This document shows positions 44,161 to 51,824 of a DNA stretch of 51,824 nt, piece by piece. The stretch is taken from assembly GCF_014651015.1 (NCBI RefSeq), contig NZ_BMWB01000038.1:1-51824 (forward strand), in the 5' to 3' direction. The stretch comes from Streptomyces xantholiticus. Its GTDB lineage: Bacteria; Actinomycetota; Actinomycetes; Streptomycetales; Streptomycetaceae. The position numbers were made by a program, and so were the translations under genes. The notes below the pieces were generated by a model. The model made no database searches. It saw only the letters and a list, made by a program, of their open reading frames with translations, and was not told where the DNA came from. How positions within the stretch are numbered: the first letter of the stretch is position 1; each line of letters opens with the position of its first letter.

Positions 44161-44733
44161 TCAGTCGGCGGGCAGGCCGAACCAGCGGAGGAGTACGGGT
44201 CGTGCGTCGTCGGGGGCGTCCTCGGGCCCGCGGGCATAGCGCGCGAGCAGGGCCAGATAGTCGTCATGGAGCGCGTCCAGCTCACCCTTCGTGAGGTGGA
44301 TGAGGCTGCGTGAACCCCGCATCCAGCCTTCGGACTCCGCCTGTCCGGCGGTGAACTGCCGGGCGAGCTCGACGTCCTCCTCCATCCTCATCCGGTCCAG
44401 CTCGGCCGACATGGCGCGCTCGGCCTCCGTCAGCTCACCCTGCGGCGGTCTGCGGATGTCGAGGCCGCGCACCCCGCGCCACCAGCGCTCACGCCCGGTG
44501 GAGCGCTCGGGGATGTCTTCGATGAGGCCACTGCGCTCCAGCATGCGCAGGTGGTAGCTCAGCGTCCCTGTGTTCTCGCCGAGGGCGGCGGCCAGCGTGG
44601 TTGAGGTGGCCGGGCCCGCCGCGCCGAGGTGGCGCAAGATACGCAGGCGCAGGGGGTGCGAAAGGGCCTTGAGTACCTCGGGGCTGTCGACCGTGCGCCG
44701 CCCTGCGGCGTCCGCTCTCCGCTCTTTCGTCAT
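44161..44733 (-). CDS. ArsR-type winged-helix transcriptional regulator
   Basis: A 190-residue regulator with an N-terminal HTH (VLKALSHPLRLRILRHLGAA, ATSTTLAAALGENTGTLSYH, LRMLERSGLIEDIPE) and a C-terminal helical domain of about 100 residues (MSAELDRMRMEEDVELARQF, LTKGELDALHDDYLALLARY) typical of the HTH_20 subgroup without metal-binding cysteines. It is divergent from a secreted-protein gene across 78 bases containing a 12-bp inverted repeat, which is its likely operator. Confidence 0.9.
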   Translation of the reverse strand: MTKERRADAAGRRTVDSPEVLKALSHPLRLRILRHLGAAGPATSTTLAAALGENTGTLSYHLRMLERSGLIEDIPERSTGRERWWRGVRGLDIRRPPQGELTEAERAMSAELDRMRMEEDVELARQFTAGQAESEGWMRGSRSLIHLTKGELDALHDDYLALLARYARGPEDAPDDARPVLLRWFGLPAD

Positions 44734-44761
44734 GGCGGCAGTCTATCCCAGATAGCAGCGA

Positions 44762-44799
44762 TTTCTCTGCAGACCTTCCTCTGCAGAGAAACCTCTGCA
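44762..44799. promoter_or_regulatory. Palindromic operator between regulator and secreted protein
   Basis: TTTCTCTGCAGA (44762-44773) and its exact reverse complement TCTGCAGAGAAA (44780-44791) are separated by six bases, and a third partial unit CCTCTGCA follows at 44792-44799. Each arm contains the palindrome CTGCAG. A dimeric winged-helix protein binding here would control both divergent genes. Confidence 0.75.
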
Positions 44800-44811
44800 A
44801 TGCTGTGACGT

Positions 44812-45546
44812 ATGACGCCGAACCGAGTGACCTTGAATCGCACAGTCCGCCGCTTCACAAGTGCTGCTGCGGGGGCCCTACTTGCCGGACTCGCCCTGGG
44901 CGCCGCACCCGCGTATGGAGCTGAACGGGCCGCGGATCTGCCCGAGTTCGACTTCTCCGCCTGCCCGACCGTCGATGAGCTGCCCACGGGTGCGGACCCC
45001 GGGACCTGGCGCTGCGAGGTCATGCACGCCACGGGGCATCTGCGCATGGGCGCCGTCGACGAGCCTCTCACCGAACCTATGAAGATCACCTTTGCGGAAG
45101 GCCGTGTGGACGGTGAATTCCGCCAGGTCTTCGGGGAGATGACCGCTGCGCCAATCCGGGTGGGAGGCACCCTGTTGACTTTGACTCCGCAGTACGGCGG
45201 CTACTCGGACTTCCTGTCCGACGACACCCGGCGCGGCGAGTTCGACATCAAGTTCGTCATAGGCTCGGCGCACGGGCTGCTGTCCCTGCCCTGGTCGGGC
45301 TGCTCGGTGGGCAGCGATGAGGACGCGGTCCACCTAGTGCTCAAGGACACCGATCCCACCAGGGTGATATCCAAGGACCCCCTAATCGCCGCCTTCGGTG
45401 CCCAGGACGCGGAGTTCGCCGCCCCGGGCACTAGTGGCTGCGGCCCCCTTGGCCGCGCGCTCGACCGGGCCCTGGGCCTGCCATCCACGGCGGGAGCGAA
45501 CGCCTTCGACATGGATGTCACGGTATCCATCCGGTCCTACATGTGA
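44812..45546 (+). CDS. Secreted hypothetical protein
   Basis: A 244-residue exported protein. The signal peptide has NRTVRRFTSAAAGALLAGLA and cleaves near APAYGA-ER. The mature protein is beta-rich and has four cysteines (FSACPTV, TWRCEVM, SGCSVGS, TSGCGPL) that could form two disulfides. No catalytic motif is evident and the family is not named, though similar proteins are common in streptomycetes. No ribosome-binding site is seen, so translation may be leaderless. Control by the divergent regulator is likely from the operator between them. Confidence 0.8.
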   Translation: MTPNRVTLNRTVRRFTSAAAGALLAGLALGAAPAYGAERAADLPEFDFSACPTVDELPTGADPGTWRCEVMHATGHLRMGAVDEPLTEPMKITFAEGRVDGEFRQVFGEMTAAPIRVGGTLLTLTPQYGGYSDFLSDDTRRGEFDIKFVIGSAHGLLSLPWSGCSVGSDEDAVHLVLKDTDPTRVISKDPLIAAFGAQDAEFAAPGTSGCGPLGRALDRALGLPSTAGANAFDMDVTVSIRSYM

Positions 45547-45596
45547 ACCGGTTTCGGTTGAGTAATTGTCAATACCTCTGAGCCAGTTGAGGTGGT

Positions 45597-46690
45597 TCAG
45601 GCCGCGTGAGCCTCGGAGCGTTCGACGAGGTGGCCGCGCTCGAAGCGCGCTCCGGCCCGGACGAGCGCGACGAGGTGGGGTGCGTTGACCGCTCGCCACC
45701 GCTGCTGGGCGGACTCGACGAGCTTGAAGACCATCGCGAGGGCGGCGGCCGCACTGCCGGCGCCCTTGGTGACCTTGGTCCTGAGCCGGACCGTCGCGAA
45801 GGTCGATTCGATAGGGTTCGTCGTGCGCAGGTGAACCCAGTGCTCGGCGGGGAAGTCGTAGAACGCCAGCAGTTCGTCGACGTCGTCGGTGATCTTCCGA
45901 GCCGCCTTGGGCCACTTCACGCCGTACGTTTTGTCGAATGCGGCGACCGCCTTGACGGCGTGCTCGCGATCCTCGGCGTTGTAGATGTCCTGCAATGCCT
46001 TGCGTGCACCGGGCTGGGCTGACTTCGGCAGGGCGTTGAGCACGTTGGCCGTTTTGTGAACCCAGCACCGCTGATGGCGGGTTTCGGGGAATACCTGCGC
46101 CAGGGCCTTCCAGAAGCCGAGTGCACCGTCGCCGACCGCGAGGACGGGGGCCCGCATCCCGCGCCGGGCGGCATCGCGCAGCAGATCGGCCCAGGACTCG
46201 GCGGACTCGCGGTAGCCGTCGGCCATCGCGATCAGCTCCTTGGTGCCGTCCGCACGCACACCCATGACGACCAGGACGCAGGACTTGGCCTCCGTGAGGC
46301 GGATGCGCAGGTGGATGCCGTCGGCCCAGACGTAGACATAGTCGGACCCGGTCAGGTCGCGCTCGCCGAAGGCTTTGCAGTCGGCCTGCCACTGCGCGGT
46401 CAGCCGGGTGACCGTGGCAGGCGAGAGCCCGACGGAGGAGCCGAGGAACTGCTCGAGCGCGGGCACGAAGTCGCCCGAGGACAGGCCGTGCAGGTAGAGC
46501 AGCGGCAGCACCTCGCTGATCTTCGGGGACTTCCGGCACCACGGCGGCCAGCATCCGCCTCGCACCCTCCCGGACGACCTCAACCAGCAGCGAGCTGCCG
46601 CTTGGCGTGGTGCCGTCCTCGTTGACTACCGTAAGTACAGGCGTGTCTTCCCGACCGGCGGTGCAACGTCGGCCTTGCTCGATGACCTAT
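45597..46690 (-). pseudogene. IS256-family transposase with internal deletion
   Basis: The N-terminal stretch (VLTVVNEDGTTPSGSSLLVE, VVREGARRMLAAVV) breaks near 46545, where about 60 family residues are missing and the frame shifts. The rest is long and clean: KISEVLPLLYLHGLSSGDFV, YVYVWADGIHLRIRL (first Asp), VLAVGDGALGFWKALAQVFP (second Asp), RHQRCWVHKTANVLNALPK, TTNPIESTFATVRLRT (Glu) to EAHAA. The deletion removes the N-terminal DNA-binding part, so the protein should not transpose. GAGTAATTGTCAATACC at 45560-45576 is probably an IS end. Confidence 0.85.
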
Positions 46691-46939
46691 CGATCGATCC
46701 ATCGGGAAGGTAAGCCTCCTTCCGCCAGGGCTGATCCACAATTCCTGAGCATTGCTCTGCCCCGGGCACAGGTGGGCGACCCAGCCGCGCAGCACGGCCA
46801 AGTCGTCGCGGTCCCAGGCACGCAGTCGCCAGCCGGGGAGCGCCGTGTCGCCCTGCATTTCCACGAGACCGGCGAGGCGCGCGCGGTCCCAGCCGGCCCG
46901 TACCTGCTCCGAGGTCAGGCCCAGGGCGACCGCTCCTCG

Positions 46940-47310
46940 TTGCTGTCAGAACTCGACGATGGGTCGCCGAGGTGGTCGAGGCGGTGCCCCAGATGCTCTC
47001 CCTCCTCCAACTGTCGGCCGGCCCCGTGCTCGCCGGCCCTGCTCGACCTGCTCCAGCAGCGTGTCGCCGAACTCCGCGAGGAACGCGGCGAGGTGCCCTA
47101 CGGCACCCAGCCGGAACCGCAGGCCGGGCCCGCCGTCGGCGAGGCGCCCGTCGGCGTGCTCCTCGACTGGGCGCTCGAAGGTCTGTCCGCCGTAGGCGCT
47201 CTGACCCTCGAGCGCGGCCAGGCCACCCTCACCCCGCTCGGCAATTGGGCGGTCTGGGTCAAGCTGGAGCAGATCTGCGTCGCCACCCAGAGCCCCGCCG
47301 GCAACCCTTT
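46940..47310 (+). pseudogene. Streptomycete plasmid-type hypothetical protein, remnant
   Basis: One frame gives MVEAVPQMLSLLQLSAGPVL, and another LLDLLQQRVAELREERGEVP, LDWALEGLSAVGALTLERGQ and ATLTPLGNWAVWVKLEQICV then SPAGN. The TLTPLGNWAVWVKLEQICVA segment is familiar from a streptomycete protein family of unknown function. Both ends are lost. Confidence 0.45.
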
Positions 47311-47336
47311 CGGGCGCCGTACGACGACCTGGGCCT

Positions 47337-47603
47337 CTACGGCCCCGTATGCCGGGCACCTCCCACGGATCGGGGCACGGCCGCGGCGGTGTCGGCCAAA
47401 GTGCGCAGAACGGTCGTGCTGGCGAGCACCAGCGCTGAGACCGGCAGACTGGCCCATCGCGTCAGGTCTCGCTGCAGGTCCGGGTCCACTTCGAGGGTCA
47501 TCCGGACGTATCTGCTGTTCAGCGTGATGATCTTGGAGGACCTGGCAGCGATGTCCCCTCCGCGCTGCAACGCCGCGCGGTACCTGTCCTTGCGCTCCTT
47601 CAT
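47337..47603 (-). CDS. Ribbon-helix-helix ParB/ParG-like partition partner
   Basis: An 88-residue basic protein whose ATG overlaps the parA stop (GCATGA). After a flexible basic N-terminus (MKERKDRYRAALQRGG) comes a strand-helix-helix segment, YVRMTLEVDPDLQRDLTRWA then VSALVLASTTVLRTLADTAA, the pattern of RHH DNA-binding proteins such as ParG. This gene order and size match type Ib partition loci. The last residues (VPRSVGGARHTGP) look like read-through into unrelated DNA, so the 3' end may have been changed by rearrangement. Confidence 0.7.
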   Translation of the reverse strand: MKERKDRYRAALQRGGDIAARSSKIITLNSRYVRMTLEVDPDLQRDLTRWASLPVSALVLASTTVLRTLADTAAAVPRSVGGARHTGP

Positions 47604-48235
47604 GCCTCTTCCTGACGCTTGATGAGTTCATCGGCGAGGTCCATGAACGCCGATCCTTTGGCCCGCACCGGACTTCCAAACGACTGGGCGTACAACTCGA
47701 GCCGCGCGATCTGGGTGTCCAGTACCACGAACCCCCACTCGGTGAGCGCCTCACGGGCGTCGGCATCGGGGCCGGTGCGTGTGGCGTCGGGGCGATTGGT
47801 CCGGTTCAGGAGGACTGCGGTGCGGGCCGGCTCGGCACGCAGGGATTGGACGTCGTCCATCTCGGAGAGGATGGGGGCCATCCGGTCCAGTTCGATGGGA
47901 GCGGGGGTCACCGGGACGATCCACTCACCCGCGTACCTCATGATGCTGCGGGCGATGCGAGGATGGTCCTCCATCTGCGGCGCATCGAGCACCACAGCCT
48001 GCCGATTGCCCAGGAAGTCGTTCACGCGCCGGTGCACGTCGCCCACCGGTAAGGCGATGACGGGAAACGGAAAGCCGTCGGCCAATTCGCTCCAGCGCAG
48101 TGCGGAGGAGGCTGGGTCGCCGTCGACCAGAAGCGGCGAGTAGCCCGACTCGTGAAGCGCGTGGGCCAGCCATACGGCACTGGTCGTCTTGCCGACTCCA
48201 GGCTTGAGATTCACAAAGGCAAAGCTAAGTGGCAT
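47600..48235 (-). CDS. parA: ParA-family partition ATPase
   Basis: A 211-residue ATPase without an N-terminal HTH, as in type Ib ParA. FVNLKPGVGKTTSAVWLAHA is the deviant Walker A motif (K-x-G-x-G-K-T, with Pro in place of Gly), VVLDAPQMEDHPRIARSI is the Walker A' / B region, and IVPVTPAPIELDRMAPILSE closes the fold. It would drive segregation of a plasmid by binding DNA nonspecifically when ATP-bound. ATG 48235 is followed directly by the family's usual start. The RHH partner follows with ATGA overlap. Confidence 0.9.
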   Translation of the reverse strand: MPLSFAFVNLKPGVGKTTSAVWLAHALHESGYSPLLVDGDPASSALRWSELADGFPFPVIALPVGDVHRRVNDFLGNRQAVVLDAPQMEDHPRIARSIMRYAGEWIVPVTPAPIELDRMAPILSEMDDVQSLRAEPARTAVLLNRTNRPDATRTGPDADAREALTEWGFVVLDTQIARLELYAQSFGSPVRAKGSAFMDLADELIKRQEEA

Positions 48236-48407
48236 GGGAGCCAACCATATCGGACGTGATCGACCGAATGGATTCGACGCGAGCGCGGAGCTCCATCGTT
48301 CACTCGCAAGCAGCCAGGAACTACTCTTCGGCCGGTGGACGAGCCGAAGGTGGAGTGCCGCCCAGCAGGCCGAGGCGTCGGCCGTCCGGAGAGTCAGCGT
48401 CCGCGAG

Positions 48408-48626
48408 ATGTGTCTGCGTAAGGGGGTACAGCTCAACATCCGTTCCCTCGTACGCCGCGGCCGCTGGGCCCGGATCGTGCTGGGACGGGCGGCGTTGACC
48501 ACGCTCTGCGCACTGCTGACCTCCCAGATCCCGTGGACCGGCCGGAGTGTGCCCGAGTTCCTCTTCTGGACCGGCGTGGTGGTGCCGCTGTCGACCATGG
48601 TGTACGACCCCAGGAAGACCCGGTGA
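48408..48626 (+). CDS. Possible small two-helix membrane protein
   Basis: A 72-residue frame from ATG 48408 with a basic start (MCLRKGVQLNIRSLVRRGRW), a hydrophobic stretch VLGRAALTTLCALLTSQIPW and a second one EFLFWTGVVVPLSTMV. The TGA overlaps a following GTG (GTGA) that opens a 37-codon basic frame (VKVEPVHRELRHCDPAARRW), a typical plasmid gene arrangement. The ribosome-binding site is unclear. It diverges from parA. Confidence 0.35.
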   Translation: MCLRKGVQLNIRSLVRRGRWARIVLGRAALTTLCALLTSQIPWTGRSVPEFLFWTGVVVPLSTMVYDPRKTR

Positions 48627-48829
48627 CCGGTGCCCGCGTGAAAGTCGAACCTGTGCACAGGGAACTGCGCCACTGCGATCCCGCCGCACGTCGCTGGTCG
48701 CGCCCGAAGCCGGGGCCCTCAGCGCGCGGCTGACGAACGGCAGGCCACACAGCACCACGCCGGACCCGGCCCGGGCCACGTCCGGTCAGGCGTACGGCGG
48801 AGAGGTCGGCTAGGCCATGGACGGCAGCA

Positions 48830-49067
48830 TCCCGACCACCTGCCCGCCGCCGCCCACCCGCGCAGTCCCGATGCCCTGCTCCTGGCCGCGCACCTGCTCA
48901 CCCGCCCAGCCCCCGGCCCCTTGTACGACGCTGACGTCCGCCGGCACGCCCGGGCCCTGCACCAGGCCGCCGCAGCGCTGCCCGCGGCCGAGCGCCCCGC
49001 CGAGGCAGAACAGCTGCGCCGGGCTCTGGTCGAAGCCGACGAGGTGGACTGTGAGTTCCTGGTGTAA
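48830..49067 (+). pseudogene. Hypothetical protein, C-terminal fragment
   Basis: The frame HPRSPDALLLAAHLLTRPAP then GPLYDADVRRHARALHQAAA, LPAAERPAEAEQLRRALVEA and DEVDCEFLV to TAA has excellent helical and codon character but no start codon; its 5' end is lost upstream of 48830. No family is named; it looks like a streptomycete plasmid gene. Confidence 0.45.
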
Positions 49068-49723
49068 CGCTGAGGGCGCAAGTGCTTACCCAACTGCGAT
49101 CTTCGTGGATGGGCTGAGACCTTAAGGACGTTGTCATTGAGAGTCGCTGGTCTGTGGCTACTTCATAGAGTGCTTTCTTGGTCAACGGTTTGAGGGTGCC
49201 CTGGGCTGTAGTCCCGTCGAATGATGAGATTCCCGTATATGTCGCGGGAATTCCAAGGTGTCGGCATCTCGAGCGGGCCGGACGATCCTCGTTCCTGCTG
49301 TTCTGGTGCTTGTGCAGGGTCGTCGCTTGCCCCGCATGCCCGGACCTGTTGACTCAGCCTGGCTTAGCGTGAGATGGCAGCATGGCGTAACGGAGGCGAA
49401 TCTCTCACCTGCTGAACGAACCCAATGTGGCACTGTCCGCGCGGGCCGAGCAGGACAGTGCGGTACTGGCGGTGACCAGCCGCATGCTCGTGGAGATGAT
49501 GCGCACCCCCGGAAGGCAGCATGCTAGCTACGCCGACGCTGACAACTGGTGCCAGCGATGACCACGGGCCGGTTCCCGAGCCCGGGACTGCTGCATGAGC
49601 CTCGAGCCATTTTTCGGGCTGCCGAAGCAAGCGCCGATAGCCGGAAGCTGCCGCATCAGGCTGGTCTGATGATTGGCTGTTAGGCACATGGTCGTTCTTA
49701 CCGCGGCGCGTCGAGACCAGGCG
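49068..49723. other. Intergenic region with a short coding-like stretch
   Basis: At 49392-49528 the plus strand reads RRRISHLLNEPNVALSARAE then QDSAVLAVTSRMLVEMMRTP and stops, but it lacks a start (TAA precedes it). The remainder shows nothing convincing. The helicase 3' end lies at 49724. Confidence 0.35.
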
Positions 49724-51475
49724 TCACACCAGGCGGGCTGGTATCTGATGCTGCTCGAGTAGGCGGGTGAGGGCTTCGGTCGCCTCATCGGGGACGGCCA
49801 GAGCCACCAGGCGGCGGGCGCGGGTGACGGCGACATACCAAATGCGCAGCACTTCGTCGGTGGCCGGGTCGCCGGTGGCCCAGCGCTGGATGCTCCCGCT
49901 GTCGGGCAGCATCAGCAGCACGGCGTCCGCCTCGTCGCCCTTGACCTGATAGACGCTGTCGGTCCACAGGCCGGTGGTCATTGAGGGGTTGGTGATGGCA
50001 GGCTTGCCGGCCGGGCGGCCCTTGGTGCCCTGCGGGGCTGCGCCCACCGGAGCTGGCCAGGCCTTCAGCGCCTGCCACACGTCCTGTGCCCAACCCTTGT
50101 GCGGGGCAGGGAGGCTGCACAAGAAGGCGAACGCCATGCGGTTGGCCTGGGTGGCCGACAGGCCGTGCGCGGCGCAGATCCGGTCCGTGCCTCCTGTCTC
50201 GTCCGGAAACCAGTAGCTGAGCAGGGTACGTACAGCGACCGCGCAGGCGCGTATAAGGTCGCCGCTGGTCGCCGTGGCAGTGTGGGCCACAGTGCGGGCC
50301 CAGGCCAGGCTGGTGATGAGGGAAGGATTGCTCTTCTCGCGGGTGATCCCAGGCAGAGTGGCATATTTGTGGGCGGTGACCAGGCAGTCAGTGGAGCCGA
50401 TCCCGTACTCGTGGGTTAGGTTGTGGAAGGCGTCGACCACCGGCTCGTCGGTGGGGACATGGCGGTGGTTGCTGCCCCGAGCGGCAAAGCGGGTGGGCAG
50501 AATGCCCACTGGAATCTCTTCTGCGGACGCGACCGGGGTATCCGGCGTCCGCTTTCCCGTGCGCAGGGCCGCTGCGAGGCGGCAGATGACCGGGGAACTG
50601 CACCAGTTTCCGGTCAACGGCACGGGAATATCGGTCAATTGGGTGGCAAGCCGATGCAGCGCTTGGGGCTCGGCGCCGCGCCACGCATAGATGGCCTGGT
50701 CGGGGTCTCCGACTAAGACAAGCGGCAGGCCGGCCTGGTGCAGCAGTTCCAGGATCGCCAGGTCTGCGGCGGAGCAGTCCTGCGCCTCGTCGACGATGAC
50801 CTCCGCGAAGCGGGACAGCAGCGGCGGCAGAATCCGGGAGGAGCGGCTGCTGCGCAGGCACCACAGGACGAGCATCCGCGTCTCGTGACCGGTGAAGTAG
50901 CCCTGCTTCAGCCACGGTTCACGCGTTGCAATGATCTTGTCCAGCCAGTCGATGCGGCTAAACGGGCTGTCGTCGAGGATCCGGGCCGTGCTGTAGTCGA
51001 CACGATCTCAGGCCACTGCCTCCATCTGCTTGATGGGCAGGCTGGGATCGGGATCCAGCGTCAGGGGGAACTGGTGCAGCGGAATCGCCCGATCCAGCTG
51101 CACCGTTGCTTTGACGCTTGCCCAGGACTCCAGTAGCCGACAGACGGGCTCGGCCTTTCTCAGCGGCTTGACCAGGAACTCCCACAGGAAGGAATCGAGC
51201 GTGCCGATGAAGTGGGGGGCCTGCACCAGGTCGCCGCGGCCCGCCTGGCGGCAGCGGCTTGCCATCTGATCCCGTGCTACCCGGGTGAAGGAGATCAGAG
51301 CCCGCCCTTTGCGCAGCGACCGGGCAGGGGACTGCAGATGCCGCATGGTGATCACATGAGTCTTGCCCGCACCGGGGCATGCCGGGATGAAGGCGGGCGC
51401 CGGTGCTGTGATCGCCGCTGGCTGCTGCGCCTCGGCAGCAGCCCGTACTTCCGTCGCTTGGCTGAGGTCGCTCAC
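49724..51475 (-). pseudogene. UvrD/Rep-like DNA helicase interrupted by one in-frame TGA
   Basis: A single frame of 584 codons from GTG 51475 to 49724, broken only by TGA at 51008-51010. The first part has PAFIPACPGAGKTHVITMRH (Walker A), ALISFTRVARDQMASRC and IGTLDSFLWEFLV; after the stop come ILPPLLSRFAEVIVDEAQDC (Walker B), LVLVGDPDQAIYAWRGAEPQ (motif III), VYQVKGDEADAVLLML and IWYVAVTRARRLVALAVPDE (motif VI). All superfamily-1 motifs survive on both sides of the stop. The short length and an upstream gene overlapping by GTGA resemble GajB of Gabija-type defence pairs; that link is inference. Confidence 0.75.
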
Positions 51476-51585
51476 GCGACACTCACCTCGTCCGCTGCGT
51501 CGTCGCCATCGTCGGCAGCAGTAATGAAGCGGATCGCCTCGGCAAGGTAGGGCGGCACGGTGAACGGGATGGCCGCCTTCCCCTC
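51472..51585 (-). pseudogene. 3' end of a gene coupled to the helicase
   Basis: The minus strand reads EGKAAIPFTVPPYLAEAIRF then ITAADDGDDAADEVSVA, with a TGA overlapping the helicase GTG (GTGA). Coding is cut off near 51585 where IS256 sequence of the opposite strand begins. It is the C-terminus of the first gene of a two-gene operon; a nuclease/ATPase partner would be expected if the pair is Gabija-like, but 37 residues are too few to tell. Confidence 0.5.
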
Positions 51586-51735
51586 GGAGGCCGCCGCCCT
51601 CAAGTGCGTCTACATGGCGCTGATGAGCCTGGACCCAACCGGCAAGGGCCGCAAGCGGTGGACCATGCGCTGGAAAGCACCCTGAACGCCTTCCAGATCT
51701 CCTTCGAAGGCCGGCTCACCCCGGCCAACAACTGA
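51586..51735 (+). pseudogene. IS256-family transposase, C-terminal fragment
   Basis: The frame FPSEAAALKCVYMALMSLDP then TGKGRKRWTMRWK, and one frame over TLNAFQISFEGRLTPANN before TGA, is the standard C-terminus of IS256-type transposases. It belongs to a different IS256 subgroup from the copy at 45597. It truncates the helicase-coupled gene. After it, GGCTCTGTTCCGTAG at 51761 may start another IS end. Confidence 0.75.
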
Positions 51736-51824
51736 ACGACCAAGATCAGCCGTTAAATTGGCTCTGTTCCGTAGTCGGTGGTGACGGCTGGTGACGGGCG
51801 TCGTTGACGTTGTATGCGAGATAT

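Noticed and set aside
51008..51010. Selenocysteine or programmed read-through at the helicase TGA
   Set aside because: No recoding hairpin is evident after the stop, helicases are not selenoproteins, and a nonsense mutation beside IS damage is simpler.

Overview
The window comes from a high-GC actinomycete, most likely Streptomyces or a close relative. GC is high throughout with strong third-position GC, GTG starts are common, many genes overlap by ATGA or GTGA, several promoters look leaderless, and the protein families are typical of streptomycetes. A ParA gene with a ribbon-helix-helix partner, at least three tyrosine-recombinase remnants, and pieces of IS630, IS5, IS701, Tn3 and IS256 elements point to a linear plasmid or a chromosome-arm/integrative region. 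All calls come from reading the sequence; no database search was run.

Layout. (1) 0-6.4 kb: an IS630 tail, a membrane-anchored TolB-like protein overlapping an MFS transporter gene, a secreted DNRLRE-plus-metallophosphoesterase protein, a HupE/UreJ-like membrane protein and a 42-residue membrane peptide. (2) 6.5-13.1 kb: mobile DNA. An IS701-type element (7004-9030) has perfect 17-bp terminal inverted repeats, a TTAG target duplication and an SRPBCC passenger gene. Around it are IS5 and Tn3 remnants, a broken integrase, a MarR remnant and an intact FAD monooxygenase. (3) 13.2-19.8 kb: an arsenic-type resistance region. Its left part is decayed (aquaporin, ArsO-like, ArsR, ArsN). Its right part is intact: ArsR, a flavin monooxygenase and, divergently, a cysteine-rich peptide, a Cys-tailed flavoprotein and an MFS transporter. 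(4) 19.8-23.9 kb: decayed plasmid-type genes. (5) 23.9-28.8 kb: a DUF4331 - TPR - His-rich NicO metal-transporter cluster.

(6) 29.3-41.9 kb: mostly intact metabolic and stress genes. These are a carbonic anhydrase with an internal deletion, a SpoIIE-type phosphatase with a frameshift in a G run, a universal stress protein/GH15/membrane-protein operon, VOC and DUF488 proteins, a folE plus RibD-reductase pair, an F420-type NADP oxidoreductase and a second GH15 enzyme. (7) 42-51.8 kb: a decayed zinc-ribbon tyrosine recombinase, an HTH regulator divergent from a secreted protein across a palindromic operator, a deleted IS256, the par cassette, and a UvrD-like helicase interrupted by one in-frame TGA. 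A gene that overlapped its start is cut off by another IS256 fragment.

The best candidates for a little-described system are the Cys-peptide/Cys-tailed flavoprotein/MFS operon with its shared ArsR-like operators, and the DUF4331-TPR-NicO cluster. The many single-base frameshifts are concentrated in the mobile zones, which fits gene decay, but raw reads should be checked for homopolymer errors.
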